Assembly (NCBI GenBank): GCA_965261695.1
Contig: OZ253474.1
Coordinates: 620,001-684,000 of the forward strand
Source of the DNA: Bin5 sp965261695
GTDB lineage: Bacteria > Chloroflexota > Anaerolineae > Caldilineales > Caldilineaceae
Direction: 5' to 3'
Length of the DNA: 64,000 nt
Of this stretch, positions 37,024 through 45,146 are shown piece by piece. The notes below the pieces were generated by a model. The model had not been told where the DNA came from and did not search any database. It was given only the letters and a program-made list of their open reading frames with translations. The translations under genes and the position numbers were made by a program. Each line of letters begins with the position of its first letter. The first letter of the stretch is position 1.

Positions 37024-37836
37024 ATGACCCAATCACCAACAAATAACCAAACCATGAAAAAAGTCTCGCCGCCCGATCTCATGTTTAGACCGAAAATCGA
37101 GTTAGCTATTCCAGAGTGGTTGAACGCGCCGCAAGGACTGTTTTCAGAATTCCATAATACAGGACCCGCGGCAAGAGTGATTGAACTTCAAAAATGGGCG
37201 AAAAATGCAAGTTTCGAGGCCGGATATCTACCACATCGAACTGTGCCTTTTGTCCGTTTTCATGACGAGTGCGGGGACAACTACAGGGAATTCCTCTCTC
37301 TGGTTTTGGCACACTACGAGAGTCATCAGGATGACATTCTTCTTAGTATCGAATCGCAAAAAGAAAAACTAACCCTTTCCGAGGAGATAAAAGCGACGTT
37401 TTCAGAAGCAATACAAATGCACAAACAAAGATTGTTTCGCCTTACCTGCCGCGCATTGTTGCCAGATGTCGAAAGAGTCATCTATGAAGATTTGCTACAA
37501 AAAAGCGGGATTGGCAGTGTAAAAGCGCAGGAGTTGGAAAACATAATTGGCGAAATGCCTGCGAGAATCTTTGCTCAACCCTACTGGACTGATTTGATTT
37601 TGGTAAACGTGCTGATAAGCCGCCTGTACTCGAATGGCAACAACATCAAGAGCTTTCCCAGCCACCCCCTCCCTAATCGTCACGCTGCGCTGCATGGCTG
37701 GTTGAATTACGGATCACAAAAAGATAGCTTCAACACGATATTATTCGCAGACTTCATCTTTCGTAAAGGAACTTTATTCAATAAAATCATGAAAGAAAAA
37801 ACAGCCCAGCACAATCCGCGGGGGCATCTCAACTAG
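37024..37836 (+). CDS. HEPN-like protein 1 (candidate RNase/defence)
   Basis: 270 residues, soluble and mostly helical. Near the C-terminus is LPNRHAALHGW with R219-x4-H224, followed by NYGSQKDSFNTILFADFIF. An R-x4/6-H motif in a helix followed by this type of segment is seen in HEPN-fold ribonucleases and related uncharacterised proteins (NRxxxxHG). The rest has no recognised domain; residues 80-180 are helical. ATG 37024 follows an in-frame GTG at 37021. Promoter B precedes it. RNase role is inferred from the motif and context only. Confidence 0.7.
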   Translation: MTQSPTNNQTMKKVSPPDLMFRPKIELAIPEWLNAPQGLFSEFHNTGPAARVIELQKWAKNASFEAGYLPHRTVPFVRFHDECGDNYREFLSLVLAHYESHQDDILLSIESQKEKLTLSEEIKATFSEAIQMHKQRLFRLTCRALLPDVERVIYEDLLQKSGIGSVKAQELENIIGEMPARIFAQPYWTDLILVNVLISRLYSNGNNIKSFPSHPLPNRHAALHGWLNYGSQKDSFNTILFADFIFRKGTLFNKIMKEKTAQHNPRGHLN

Positions 37837-37870
37837 TGACATCCCTCCAAACTGCCCAACCTCAAAATTA

Positions 37871-37889
37871 CCGCCACACTCCGTGACGG
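37871..37889 (+). repeat. 19-bp intergenic repeat, copy 2
   Basis: CCGCCACACTCCGTGACGG, 16 of 19 identical to 36903-36921, in the same place relative to the following promoter. Confidence 0.6.
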
Positions 37890-37912
37890 GTCCACGCAAC
37901 CTATCCCAATTC

Positions 37913-37942
37913 TTGACAGCACAACCCATATAGCGTTAAGTT
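37913..37942 (+). promoter_or_regulatory. Promoter C of the accessory island
   Basis: TTGACA (37913-37918), 18-bp spacer, TAAGTT (37937-37942), 47 bases before ATG 37989. Confidence 0.6.
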
Positions 37943-37988
37943 CCGCAACACCAACCCAATACACAAGAGAACCATCAGGGGAGAAAAC

Positions 37989-38771
37989 ATGAGCAGAACA
38001 ACGACTTACGAAGAAATCAAAGAAGACTACATTTCCAGAGCAGAAAAAATTACCCCAGGCAGCGGCCAGGAAATCGGCGAAACCTACCTCTTCCTGGCAG
38101 GTAAATTGCTGTTCATGAAACATAGGTTTTCAGATTACAAAAAGATGATGGGAGGGGAAGACACAGACAGAATAATCTTGCGTCATTATCTCCGTCACTT
38201 TTTCCGAGACGCAAGCAACGCCTTTCTGGATGCCGTAATCCTGGAAATCGTCAATTTTTTGGACAACAATACCGACCCCCGAAGAGGACACCTCAGCCTG
38301 AAATCTTTCGATTTGTATTTGACCGATAAAGTGATGACGGACAAAATCGAAGAGATCGAAACAAGGGCGAATCCCATCATCCGACAAAGACACGCGTTTG
38401 TCGCTCACTGGGGAAGAGTGGCAAACCTCGACGGACAAACCATTCCGATTTCCATAGACGAACTTGATTGCATCATTGAACTCATCACCGAAGTTATGGA
38501 TTACGCAGGAAAAAAACTGCTAGGGACTGATCGTTACACAGAAAGAACAGAGAACTACCACCCGTGGGAACTAATAGTGCCCGGAGGAGTTGAACATATC
38601 GTTGCCGACCTGAGACAATACGAATGGCTCTCACATAAACGCAAACAGTATGCCAGGAGTAGCGAACCCTTTCTCTCGCCACGCTGGTTTGACCTGTTCA
38701 GTCAAATGCCGGAAGGTGAAGAAGAACGCAGAAAACAAGAAGAACGCATTCTCGCATTGATCGATACATAG
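37989..38771 (+). CDS. HEPN-like protein 2 (AbiU2-like)
   Basis: 260 residues. The middle contains LRHFFRDASNAFLDAVILEI and, after a spacer, NPIIRQRHAFVAHWGRV with R134-x5-H140. This order (a helical DAxxxxL segment, then RHxxxAH) resembles the AbiU2/HEPN group linked to phage abortive infection. The C-terminal 90 residues are charged and unrecognised. ATG 37989 has GGGGAG about 7 bases upstream and promoter C before it. Antiphage or toxin role is inferred. Confidence 0.7.
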   Translation: MSRTTTYEEIKEDYISRAEKITPGSGQEIGETYLFLAGKLLFMKHRFSDYKKMMGGEDTDRIILRHYLRHFFRDASNAFLDAVILEIVNFLDNNTDPRRGHLSLKSFDLYLTDKVMTDKIEEIETRANPIIRQRHAFVAHWGRVANLDGQTIPISIDELDCIIELITEVMDYAGKKLLGTDRYTERTENYHPWELIVPGGVEHIVADLRQYEWLSHKRKQYARSSEPFLSPRWFDLFSQMPEGEEERRKQEERILALIDT

Positions 38772-38944
38772 AGACGGAACCACAGACCCCATCAGCAAGA
38801 CCCGTATCATGCCAACCCATGCTTAACCCCAAACCCACAACTTAGTCGAGCCATACCCGCGTACTTCCGGCAGGAATAGTAAAATTTGTGGCGGCTCAAT
38901 ACGTCCCGTGACAAACAAAGTCGCACCCAACAAAAGGACTCAAT

Positions 38945-40774
38945 GTGGACACCAACCGTGACTCATACATCAACGAACACTTCGATCAACTCATCTCCGC
39001 CTTCACGAAAATTGAGTTGGATGAGAGGCTTGCAGATGTCCCTTATCATGGATACACGGGTTTGTCTATGCAATTGCTGGACGCAGCAAGCGAGGCCAAT
39101 GGCAAGAACGACGAGCTTCATTTCACGGCCTTACGACTGTTGCACGAGATCTGCGCCGTGAGACTTAATCTTGAAAGACCGAATAACCCATTTGACGATA
39201 GTTTTACCGACACCGAAATCAAGTTTTTTGCAGAGATTGCAAAGCTCATATGCAACCCGTTCCTCAAGGGAAGGCTGGCGGACAGGGTGTGGAATAGTCG
39301 CAGATACCGCAACATAGAATACGCCCGCATCGCCATTGACAGTTACATGAATACCCCCCTTGATGCTGATACTTGGTTCAATGGTGGATGGATGTGTTGG
39401 CACCGATCTATAAAATTGTGTCTGTTGATTGGTAAGGGTGCCGAAAATCGCATGTCTCAAATCAAATGTCTTATTCTGGCGACGCTAAATGAGTCAACAA
39501 CAGAACGCAAATTCTATGCTGAAAACTTATCCCATGCGCTAAAAGAAACCGATGTGTCCGGCGAGGACTCAGCCAACATTGCTACCAAACTCGAATCCAT
39601 GGCCCAAAAATTTGATGTTGCAGGAAACTTCCACGCAAGCGGAGGCTATAACAAGGCCGCGAGCTATTGGTTCGAGAGGTCCAAGATGGCCGATAAGGTC
39701 GTTGACATGAAGGTGGGAGAAGCAGAAGCGTTTGAGAAGGAAGCAATGACTAAGGTTTCGTCTGATAACCCAAGTCACGCGGTGGCAGTGTCCGGCCTGA
39801 AGAATGCTGCAAAAGTCCTTTACGAAATCCCCAAGGATCATCGGGCACGCCACAACATTGACAAGAAAATCCGTGACTTAGAGTTACGTATTAGCCAATA
39901 CGGACACATTGCACTAGATGAAATGGCAACGTACAAAACTCCGGGGATTGACGTGAGCGACTATGCTAGGCAGGCACGCAACTGCGTAGGTAGTAAATCA
40001 GTTTCGGAGGCACTTGTAAAATTCGTAAATCTTCACCACATAGAAGTTGACGAATTGAAGGAATCGGCAAAAGAAAGCATATCATTGTATCCCTTCCGCC
40101 GTATCTTTCCCGCAACCATGTTTGAGTCGGACGGACGGGTTGGGGGTACGACACCAGGGTATAGCGAGTCTGCGTCCGACGAGGTAAAAGAAGCAGTGGT
40201 TCTCGCAGAAATGTTTCAATTTCATTACGTTCCTAGAGTCTCCATTGTGGTGAATGGGATGATATTGCCAGCCCTGCTAGTTGTAAATAATGAGCACTGT
40301 TTGAGAGAAACTGACTTCACAAATATGGTCAGACGATCACCCATTGTGCCGAGTGACAGAAAGGAACTTTGGGGCAAAGCCTTGTTTCAAGGATTCAACT
40401 ACGATTTCACAACTTCTGTTCACCTGCTGGCACCACAGATCGAACACGTTGTGCGTTGTCACTTGAAAGCAGTTGGAGTACGCACGACCTTCACAGATCG
40501 TGATTCTGGAGGGAAAGAAACCGAAAACGGGCTTTGTAGACTAATGGAATCACCAGAAGTTGAATCCATCTTCGGCCCGGACTGGGCATACGAAATCAAC
40601 ACACTGTTCTGTGGCTCTTCAGGTTGGAATCTTAGAAACGAAATTGCGCATGGCTTGTTGTCTGATCAACAATGCCATTCCATAGAACTGGTTTACGCAT
40701 GGTGGTTTGCATTGAAAATCATTCTACTCAGTTCTTCGCTCGCCTCATCTGCGACAAACACCACGAAACAATAA
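38945..40774 (+). CDS. DUF4209-like protein with C-terminal HEPN motif
   Basis: 609 residues from GTG 38945 (AAAGGA about 7 bases upstream; an ATG at 38943 is in another frame). N-terminal 340 residues are helical, TPR-like (GYNKAASYWFERSKMADKV). The C-terminal 170 residues match DUF4209: LLAPQIEHVVRCHL, GLCRLMESPEVESIFG, and NLRNEIAHGLL with R564-x4-H569, then YAWWFALKIILL. DUF4209 is a HEPN-superfamily domain of unknown function. Third consecutive HEPN-motif gene on the same strand. Lower GC than the metabolic genes. Confidence 0.75.
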   Translation: MDTNRDSYINEHFDQLISAFTKIELDERLADVPYHGYTGLSMQLLDAASEANGKNDELHFTALRLLHEICAVRLNLERPNNPFDDSFTDTEIKFFAEIAKLICNPFLKGRLADRVWNSRRYRNIEYARIAIDSYMNTPLDADTWFNGGWMCWHRSIKLCLLIGKGAENRMSQIKCLILATLNESTTERKFYAENLSHALKETDVSGEDSANIATKLESMAQKFDVAGNFHASGGYNKAASYWFERSKMADKVVDMKVGEAEAFEKEAMTKVSSDNPSHAVAVSGLKNAAKVLYEIPKDHRARHNIDKKIRDLELRISQYGHIALDEMATYKTPGIDVSDYARQARNCVGSKSVSEALVKFVNLHHIEVDELKESAKESISLYPFRRIFPATMFESDGRVGGTTPGYSESASDEVKEAVVLAEMFQFHYVPRVSIVVNGMILPALLVVNNEHCLRETDFTNMVRRSPIVPSDRKELWGKALFQGFNYDFTTSVHLLAPQIEHVVRCHLKAVGVRTTFTDRDSGGKETENGLCRLMESPEVESIFGPDWAYEINTLFCGSSGWNLRNEIAHGLLSDQQCHSIELVYAWWFALKIILLSSSLASSATNTTKQ

Positions 40775-40825
40775 TCCAACCATTCTTTGTTGACACCTCA
40801 CAACGGTTGGCTTCAATTGACTTGC

Positions 40826-40854
40826 TTGACAATCTCGATCTACCAGGATATGGT
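40826..40854 (+). promoter_or_regulatory. Promoter D of the accessory island
   Basis: TTGACA (40826-40831), 17-bp spacer, TATGGT (40849-40854), 37 bases before ATG 40892, which also has AAGGGA upstream. Confidence 0.6.
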
Positions 40855-40891
40855 ATATCCCTACCGCCCCACCAGCATAAGGGATAACATC

Positions 40892-41041
40892 ATGACGCCT
40901 ACTGATTTTCGCAACCGCCCAACATTGCCGTTTTCCAAAGACATTGCTATAGAACTGGGAATCCGTGTCGCCAATGACTTTACAATCAAAACCTTGATCC
41001 GGCTCCTAAACGACCAAAACGGAAAAAGAAAATTTCAGTGA
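40892..41041 (+). CDS. Small gene truncated by an IS5 relic
   Basis: 49 codons: N-terminal MTPTDFRNRPTLPFSKDIAI and then LGIRVANDFTIKTLIRLL. Good promoter and ribosome-binding site, but the stop lies at the junction with the IS5 fragment (41039), so the original C-terminus is lost. Probably a dead fourth gene of the same island. Not recognised. Confidence 0.45.
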   Translation: MTPTDFRNRPTLPFSKDIAIELGIRVANDFTIKTLIRLLNDQNGKRKFQ

Positions 41042-41194
41042 AACGTCGACACTTTTCCTCTTGCCCAGCATAGGCACGAGGGTGACTTTGCAAGAATGCG
41101 TAAAGTTTCTGCCACTGATCGTTGGCGATTTTATAGGTAGACATCCTTCTATTGTCGCCATTTTGATAGAATTCAACAAACGTCAACGAATTCT
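41039..41194 (-). mobile_element. IS5-family end fragment
   Basis: About 155 bases matching, on the opposite strand, the left end of the intact element at 46378, from the end sequence TCGTTGACGTTTGTTG through the first 35 transposase codons (MSTYKIANDQWQKLYAFLQS...). Truncated at the side facing the small gene. Confidence 0.8.
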
Positions 41195-41583
41195 AGTCAC
41201 ATCTAAAGCAATTCCCCAATGAAACCAAGGGATTCCGCATAGCGAGAGTACGGGTGAGATGCCTACGATCCCAGGGTGCAATTTTTGTGAAGAGTAGTGG
41301 TATCAAAAGGGATCCGCGTCAGACCACAACAAGGGAACCGTCGCGTAGGTTCTGCCCCGACCGTTCACCCCTCACACACCAGCCCATCCCCATCTCCGTT
41401 CCGCATAAACTCATACGCCGGATACCCCCGCCCACTGGCATATCGCCCCGATTCGCGCGGATGATGGTAAAATATCCTTCAATAACAGTTCCATAGCGGC
41501 TGGCAGACAGGTGACGCCCTGGACTACTATAAGAATCTCGCGCCGTTGCCTTTTCTTGCCTTCTGATTTTGACCGCAGGGGAA
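41195..41583. other. Non-coding region between IS relic and MNT remnant
   Basis: 389 bases. No gene, repeat or RNA motif recognised. Confidence 0.5.
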
Positions 41584-41933
41584 ATGACCTTCTTCCAATT
41601 GCCGGATGAGGCAACCGGAACAATAAACCCGCAGATATCAGTATCCAAGGCGGCCCTAGCCGCTTTCTGTCAGGAGCACGACATCAGACGGCTCGCCGTC
41701 TTTGGCTCAGTCCTGCGCAATGACTTCGGCCTCGACAGCGATATCGACCTGCTAACCGAATTCGAACCGGACTGTATTGCCGGGCTGCTGGGTCCCGCTG
41801 AAATGGAGTTGACTCTTTCTGAACTCTTCGCCGGCGCAAAGTCGATCTGCGAACGGCCGAGGATCTCAGTCCCTACTTCCGTCAGGATGTCCTGGACAGA
41901 GCCGAAGTTCAATATGCTCGAGGCAGCGCGTGA
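41584..41933 (+). pseudogene. MNT-type nucleotidyltransferase, frameshifted
   Basis: ATG 41584 with AGGGG upstream. LAVFGSVLRNDFGLDSDIDL and LTEFEP carry the GSx10DxD active site of MNT antitoxins. Near 41835 the frame breaks (FAGAKS); one frame over it continues RKVDLRTAEDLSPYFRQDVL and DRAEVQYARGSA to TGA at 41931. A one-base insertion accounts for it. Confidence 0.75.
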
Positions 41934-42066
41934 GGCTATATCGTTTGCGTGCGGCCGCGTCCGAGGCGATCTGGAGACCGACCGCCCGGTTGCTCCTATC
42001 GCTGGTCAAAGATATCAAGATTGTCAAGTCGCTACGCAACAGGCGCCGATTCGAGTTGCCTCCTGA
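41914..42066 (+). pseudogene. HepT toxin remnant
   Basis: ATG 41914 gives MLEAAREAISFACGRVRGDL, a HepT-like start; after DRP the frame shifts (expected LLLSLVKDIKIVK appears in another frame), and the R-x4-H toxin motif is missing. With the MNT remnant this is a dead HepT/MNT toxin-antitoxin pair. Confidence 0.65.
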
Positions 42067-42106
42067 GCGATGGGATCCGAAAGGCGATCAGGCGAGAGGA
42101 CTGTGA

Positions 42107-42445
42107 TTGAGGCTTCCTAATGCGCATCTGGCGCGGATCGACCGCCAGAAGATTACGAACTACCTGCTGTCGTCTGTCAATCCGCGTGGCAGAACCAAGG
42201 CGAATTTCTTTCAAAGGTTTGGGTTCAGCACAGAGCGCTGGGAAGAATTCGCAGACGCGTTGAGACGTCAGGCGGCAACCCATGAGGTCGCCCGGGTTGT
42301 TGAGACCCCATACGGGCCACGCTATCACGTAGACGGGGCGATAGAGACACCCGACGGGCGCAATCCATGGGTGAGAACCGTCTGGCAGATCGACCTTGGC
42401 CGCGACTATCCCAGGTTCATTACGGCGCACCCGCGCAGGAGGTGA
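42107..42445 (+). CDS. DUF6883 family protein
   Basis: 112 residues from TTG 42107. LPNAHLARIDRQKITNYLL, then HPRGRxK-like NPRGRTKANFF, and GPRYHVDGAIETP followed by VRTVWQI and DYPRFITAHP are the DUF6883 pattern. Four bases separate it from the DUF4926 gene. These two families are often adjacent and look like a toxin-antitoxin-type pair; the function is not established. Confidence 0.8.
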   Translation: MRLPNAHLARIDRQKITNYLLSSVNPRGRTKANFFQRFGFSTERWEEFADALRRQAATHEVARVVETPYGPRYHVDGAIETPDGRNPWVRTVWQIDLGRDYPRFITAHPRRR

Positions 42446-42448
42446 GAG

Positions 42449-42691
42449 GTGTTCAGGGAACATGAGCAGATCGTGCTCACAGCCGATGTCTTCGGTGACG
42501 AGAAGGAAAAACTGAAGCCAGGCGATGTCGGCGCCATCATCCACATCCACCCCAGTGAAGAAGCCTTTGTTGTGGAGTTTATGTCCTTGGATGGCGAGAC
42601 AGCGGTGATCGCCACTGTGCTGCCGTCACAGGCGCGTCGCGTCACCAGCGCGGACCTCACACACGCGCGCACGGTGCCGGCAGCTGTCTGA
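42449..42691 (+). CDS. DUF4926 family protein
   Basis: 80 residues from GTG 42449, AGGAGGTGAG immediately upstream. VLTADVFGDEKEKLKPGDVG, AIIHIHPSEEAFVVEFMSLD and GETAVIATV are the DUF4926 beta-barrel (SH3-like) pattern. Coupled to the DUF6883 gene. Confidence 0.8.
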   Translation: MFREHEQIVLTADVFGDEKEKLKPGDVGAIIHIHPSEEAFVVEFMSLDGETAVIATVLPSQARRVTSADLTHARTVPAAV

Positions 42692-42710
42692 TGCGCCCAG
42701 CCCTGCGCGC

Positions 42711-42950
42711 GAATTTGACGGCACCTGGAAGCGGTTGCATGATAGGCTCAGAGCGCGGGTGCGCCAACGAAGCGGGCGGCACAGGCATTCAACTGCTGGC
42801 AGCATAGTTAGTCAGACGGTCAAGACCGGCATTACACCTACAGGTGTACGCGGCTACGATGGCGGCAAGCGCTTCATAGGACGGAAGCGGCATCTTCTCG
42901 TCGATACGATGGGACTTTCATTGGCTGTCCTGGTCACCGCCGCCTGCGCT
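42711..42950 (+). mobile_element. IS5-family transposase fragment (second subgroup)
   Basis: FDGTWKRLHDRLRARVRQ, then VKT and RGYDGGKRFIGRKRHLLVDT are the catalytic middle of an IS5-group DDE transposase. Both ends are missing and the fragment runs into unrelated sequence near 42950. It differs from the element at 46378. Confidence 0.75.
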
Positions 42951-42981
42951 GTGTCGCCAAATCAATTCAGGATCCCAGCCT

Positions 42982-43695
42982 ATGACCGGCCCGGCGCCCC
43001 TGATCGATATTCGCAACCTAACCAGGACCTACCACATCGGCCGCACGGCGCTGCATGCACTGAAAAACGTCTCCCTTACCATCAACCAGGGTGAGTACGT
43101 GGCCGTCGTCGGCACCAGCGGCTCCGGCAAGAGCACGCTTCTGAACATCCTCGGCCTGCTCGACCGGCCCACCGAGGGCACATATCGCATCCACAGACAA
43201 GACGCCGGCGAGCTGACCGATAGACAACGCACGACCCTGAGGAACAGGGAAATCGGATTCGTCTTCCAGGAGTTCAATCTGCTGGCGCGTGCAACCGCCC
43301 GCCGGCAGACGGAACTGCCCCTCTTCTATGCCGGCGTCTCCCGTAAAGAGTCGCGCCGCCGCGCGCTGGACGCGCTGGCGCGAGTCGGCTTGGCCGATCG
43401 AGCCGAGCACAGGCCGGAAGAACTGTCAGGAGGGCAGCGCCAGAGGGTGGCCATCGCCCGTGCCCTCGTCAACAACCCCTCTCTCCTTCTCGCCGACGAG
43501 CCAACCGGCGCAATCGATACGCAAACCGGTGAAGAGGTAATGGCCCTCTTCGAGCAGCGACACCATGAAGGACTGACACTGGTGATCGTCACCCATGACC
43601 GGGAGATCGCGTCAAGAGCCCGACGCATCATCACCCTTCGCGACGGCGCCCTCATCGCCGACGAGCGGCGGCCGACACCGGCCGCCGCGCCGTGA
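42982..43695 (+). CDS. ABC transporter ATPase, MacB/LolD type
   Basis: 237 residues. Walker A GTSGSGKST, Q-loop FVFQEFNLL, signature LSGGQRQRVAIARAL, Walker B LLLADEPTGAID, H-loop VTHDREIA. Drives the FtsX-like permease encoded next. Begins in sequence directly after an IS fragment, with no clear ribosome-binding site. Confidence 0.93.
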   Translation: MTGPAPLIDIRNLTRTYHIGRTALHALKNVSLTINQGEYVAVVGTSGSGKSTLLNILGLLDRPTEGTYRIHRQDAGELTDRQRTTLRNREIGFVFQEFNLLARATARRQTELPLFYAGVSRKESRRRALDALARVGLADRAEHRPEELSGGQRQRVAIARALVNNPSLLLADEPTGAIDTQTGEEVMALFEQRHHEGLTLVIVTHDREIASRARRIITLRDGALIADERRPTPAAAP

Positions 43696-43744
43696 AACAC
43701 ACATTTGGACTGGCTGCCAACAGACGGGCAGGAGGAGATCTGAG

Positions 43745-45004
43745 GTGAGGCTGCTGAAATACTTCCCGCTTGCCGCCGAAAGCATCGCAGCTCACAAGAT
43801 GCGGTCCATTCTGACCATGTTAGGCATCATCATCGGCGTGGCCTCCGTTCTGACGACATTTGGCATCGGCCGCGGCGCGTCAGTCGAAATCATGCAACAG
43901 ATCGCCAGTGAAGGCCTGACCCTTCTCAATATCGAGTCCGGCGCGATATCCGGCGCGATATCCGACCAGACCTGGACTTCTGGGCAGCCGTTCACAATGG
44001 CCGATGTGGCGGCTCTCTCCGACCGTTCCCTTCACCCCGATGTAAGCCAGGCTGTCCCTCTCTACAGTCGATATATCTTTCTGGTGGCCGGCAACAACAG
44101 CAGACACAGCGAAGTGGTGGGCACGACTTCCGCCTATGCCGTCATCCACAATCTGGAACTGGACCAGGGACGCTTTCTCACCGAAGACGAGATTGCGCAA
44201 AAGACAAAATCCATTGTCATCGGTGCGGATGTGGCCCAAAAGCTGTTTGCAGGCACCGATGCAGTGGGGCAAAGCCTGCGCATCAATCGCGAACCCTATA
44301 CCGTCGTGGGCGTGCTCCGGAGACGCGGCGGGGACATGTTCGGCTACATGGATGGCAGAGCAATCATCCCTGTGGCGGTGGCCCAGGATCGCCTGCGGTC
44401 CGCTTACCCTGCCCACCGCCATCGTGGTGAATACACCGTCACCGGGATCCACGTCAACGCCGTCAGCATCGAACGCATCGATGCAGCCGTGAAACAGGTC
44501 GAACAGACCCTGCGCCTGCGCCGTGCCCTTGCCAGAGACGATCCCAACGATTTCACCATCGACAACCAGGCCTGGCTGCTCGAAACGGTCAGCTCCGTTG
44601 CTGCCACACTGACCGTCTTACTCGCCGGCATCGGCGCCATAAGCCTCCTGGTCGGCGGTATCGGCATTATGAACATCATGCTCGTATCCGTGACCGAGCG
44701 TACAAGAGAGATCGGCCTGCGCAAAGCCGTCGGCGCGCACAGCCGCGACATCCTGCTTCAGTTCCTGGTCGAAGCGCTCGTGTTGACACTCGTTGGCGGC
44801 CTCATCGGGATCGCCATCAGCTACGGCCTGGCAGAAATTGTGGAGAGCTTCTCAAGCCCGGATTTCCCACTGTTCGTTCTCATCGAGCCGCGTTCCCTGG
44901 CCGCCGCCGTCAGCGTTAGCGCCGCCTGCGGGCTTCTCTTCGGTCTCTACCCGGCCATACGCGCGACCCGGCTGGACCCGATCGAGGCCTTGCGGCACGA
45001 GTGA
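43745..45004 (+). CDS. ABC transporter permease, MacB/FtsX type
   Basis: 419 residues from GTG 43745 (GGAGGAG upstream; an ATG 50 codons earlier overlaps the ATPase gene). N-terminal helix KMRSILTMLGIIIGVASVLT, a large MacB periplasmic domain (about 45-280) and three C-terminal helices with LLVGGIGIMNIMLVSVTERT and REIGLRKAVGA, the FtsX signature. A 12-bp direct duplication near 43940 encodes SGAI twice. Confidence 0.92.
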   Translation: MRLLKYFPLAAESIAAHKMRSILTMLGIIIGVASVLTTFGIGRGASVEIMQQIASEGLTLLNIESGAISGAISDQTWTSGQPFTMADVAALSDRSLHPDVSQAVPLYSRYIFLVAGNNSRHSEVVGTTSAYAVIHNLELDQGRFLTEDEIAQKTKSIVIGADVAQKLFAGTDAVGQSLRINREPYTVVGVLRRRGGDMFGYMDGRAIIPVAVAQDRLRSAYPAHRHRGEYTVTGIHVNAVSIERIDAAVKQVEQTLRLRRALARDDPNDFTIDNQAWLLETVSSVAATLTVLLAGIGAISLLVGGIGIMNIMLVSVTERTREIGLRKAVGAHSRDILLQFLVEALVLTLVGGLIGIAISYGLAEIVESFSSPDFPLFVLIEPRSLAAAVSVSAACGLLFGLYPAIRATRLDPIEALRHE

Positions 45005-45146
45005 CGGCATGGCAGCCCGCTAGGTGTTCGGCGCGACCTGCCCGCAAATCTCAGGGCCCGCTGCCATGCGATACAGAGCGCCTTGCCCGTGACCCGTCCC
45101 ATGGGCTGCCCGCCGCCACACGCCTTCCATCGACAGGAGCATCCCA

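Noticed and set aside
36903..37889. Integron attC-like sites between cassettes
   Set aside because: The 19-bp repeat lacks the paired R/L boxes of attC and no integrase is in the window.
31854..42691. Prophage
   Set aside because: No terminase, portal, capsid, tail or integrase genes; better described as an accessory or defence island.
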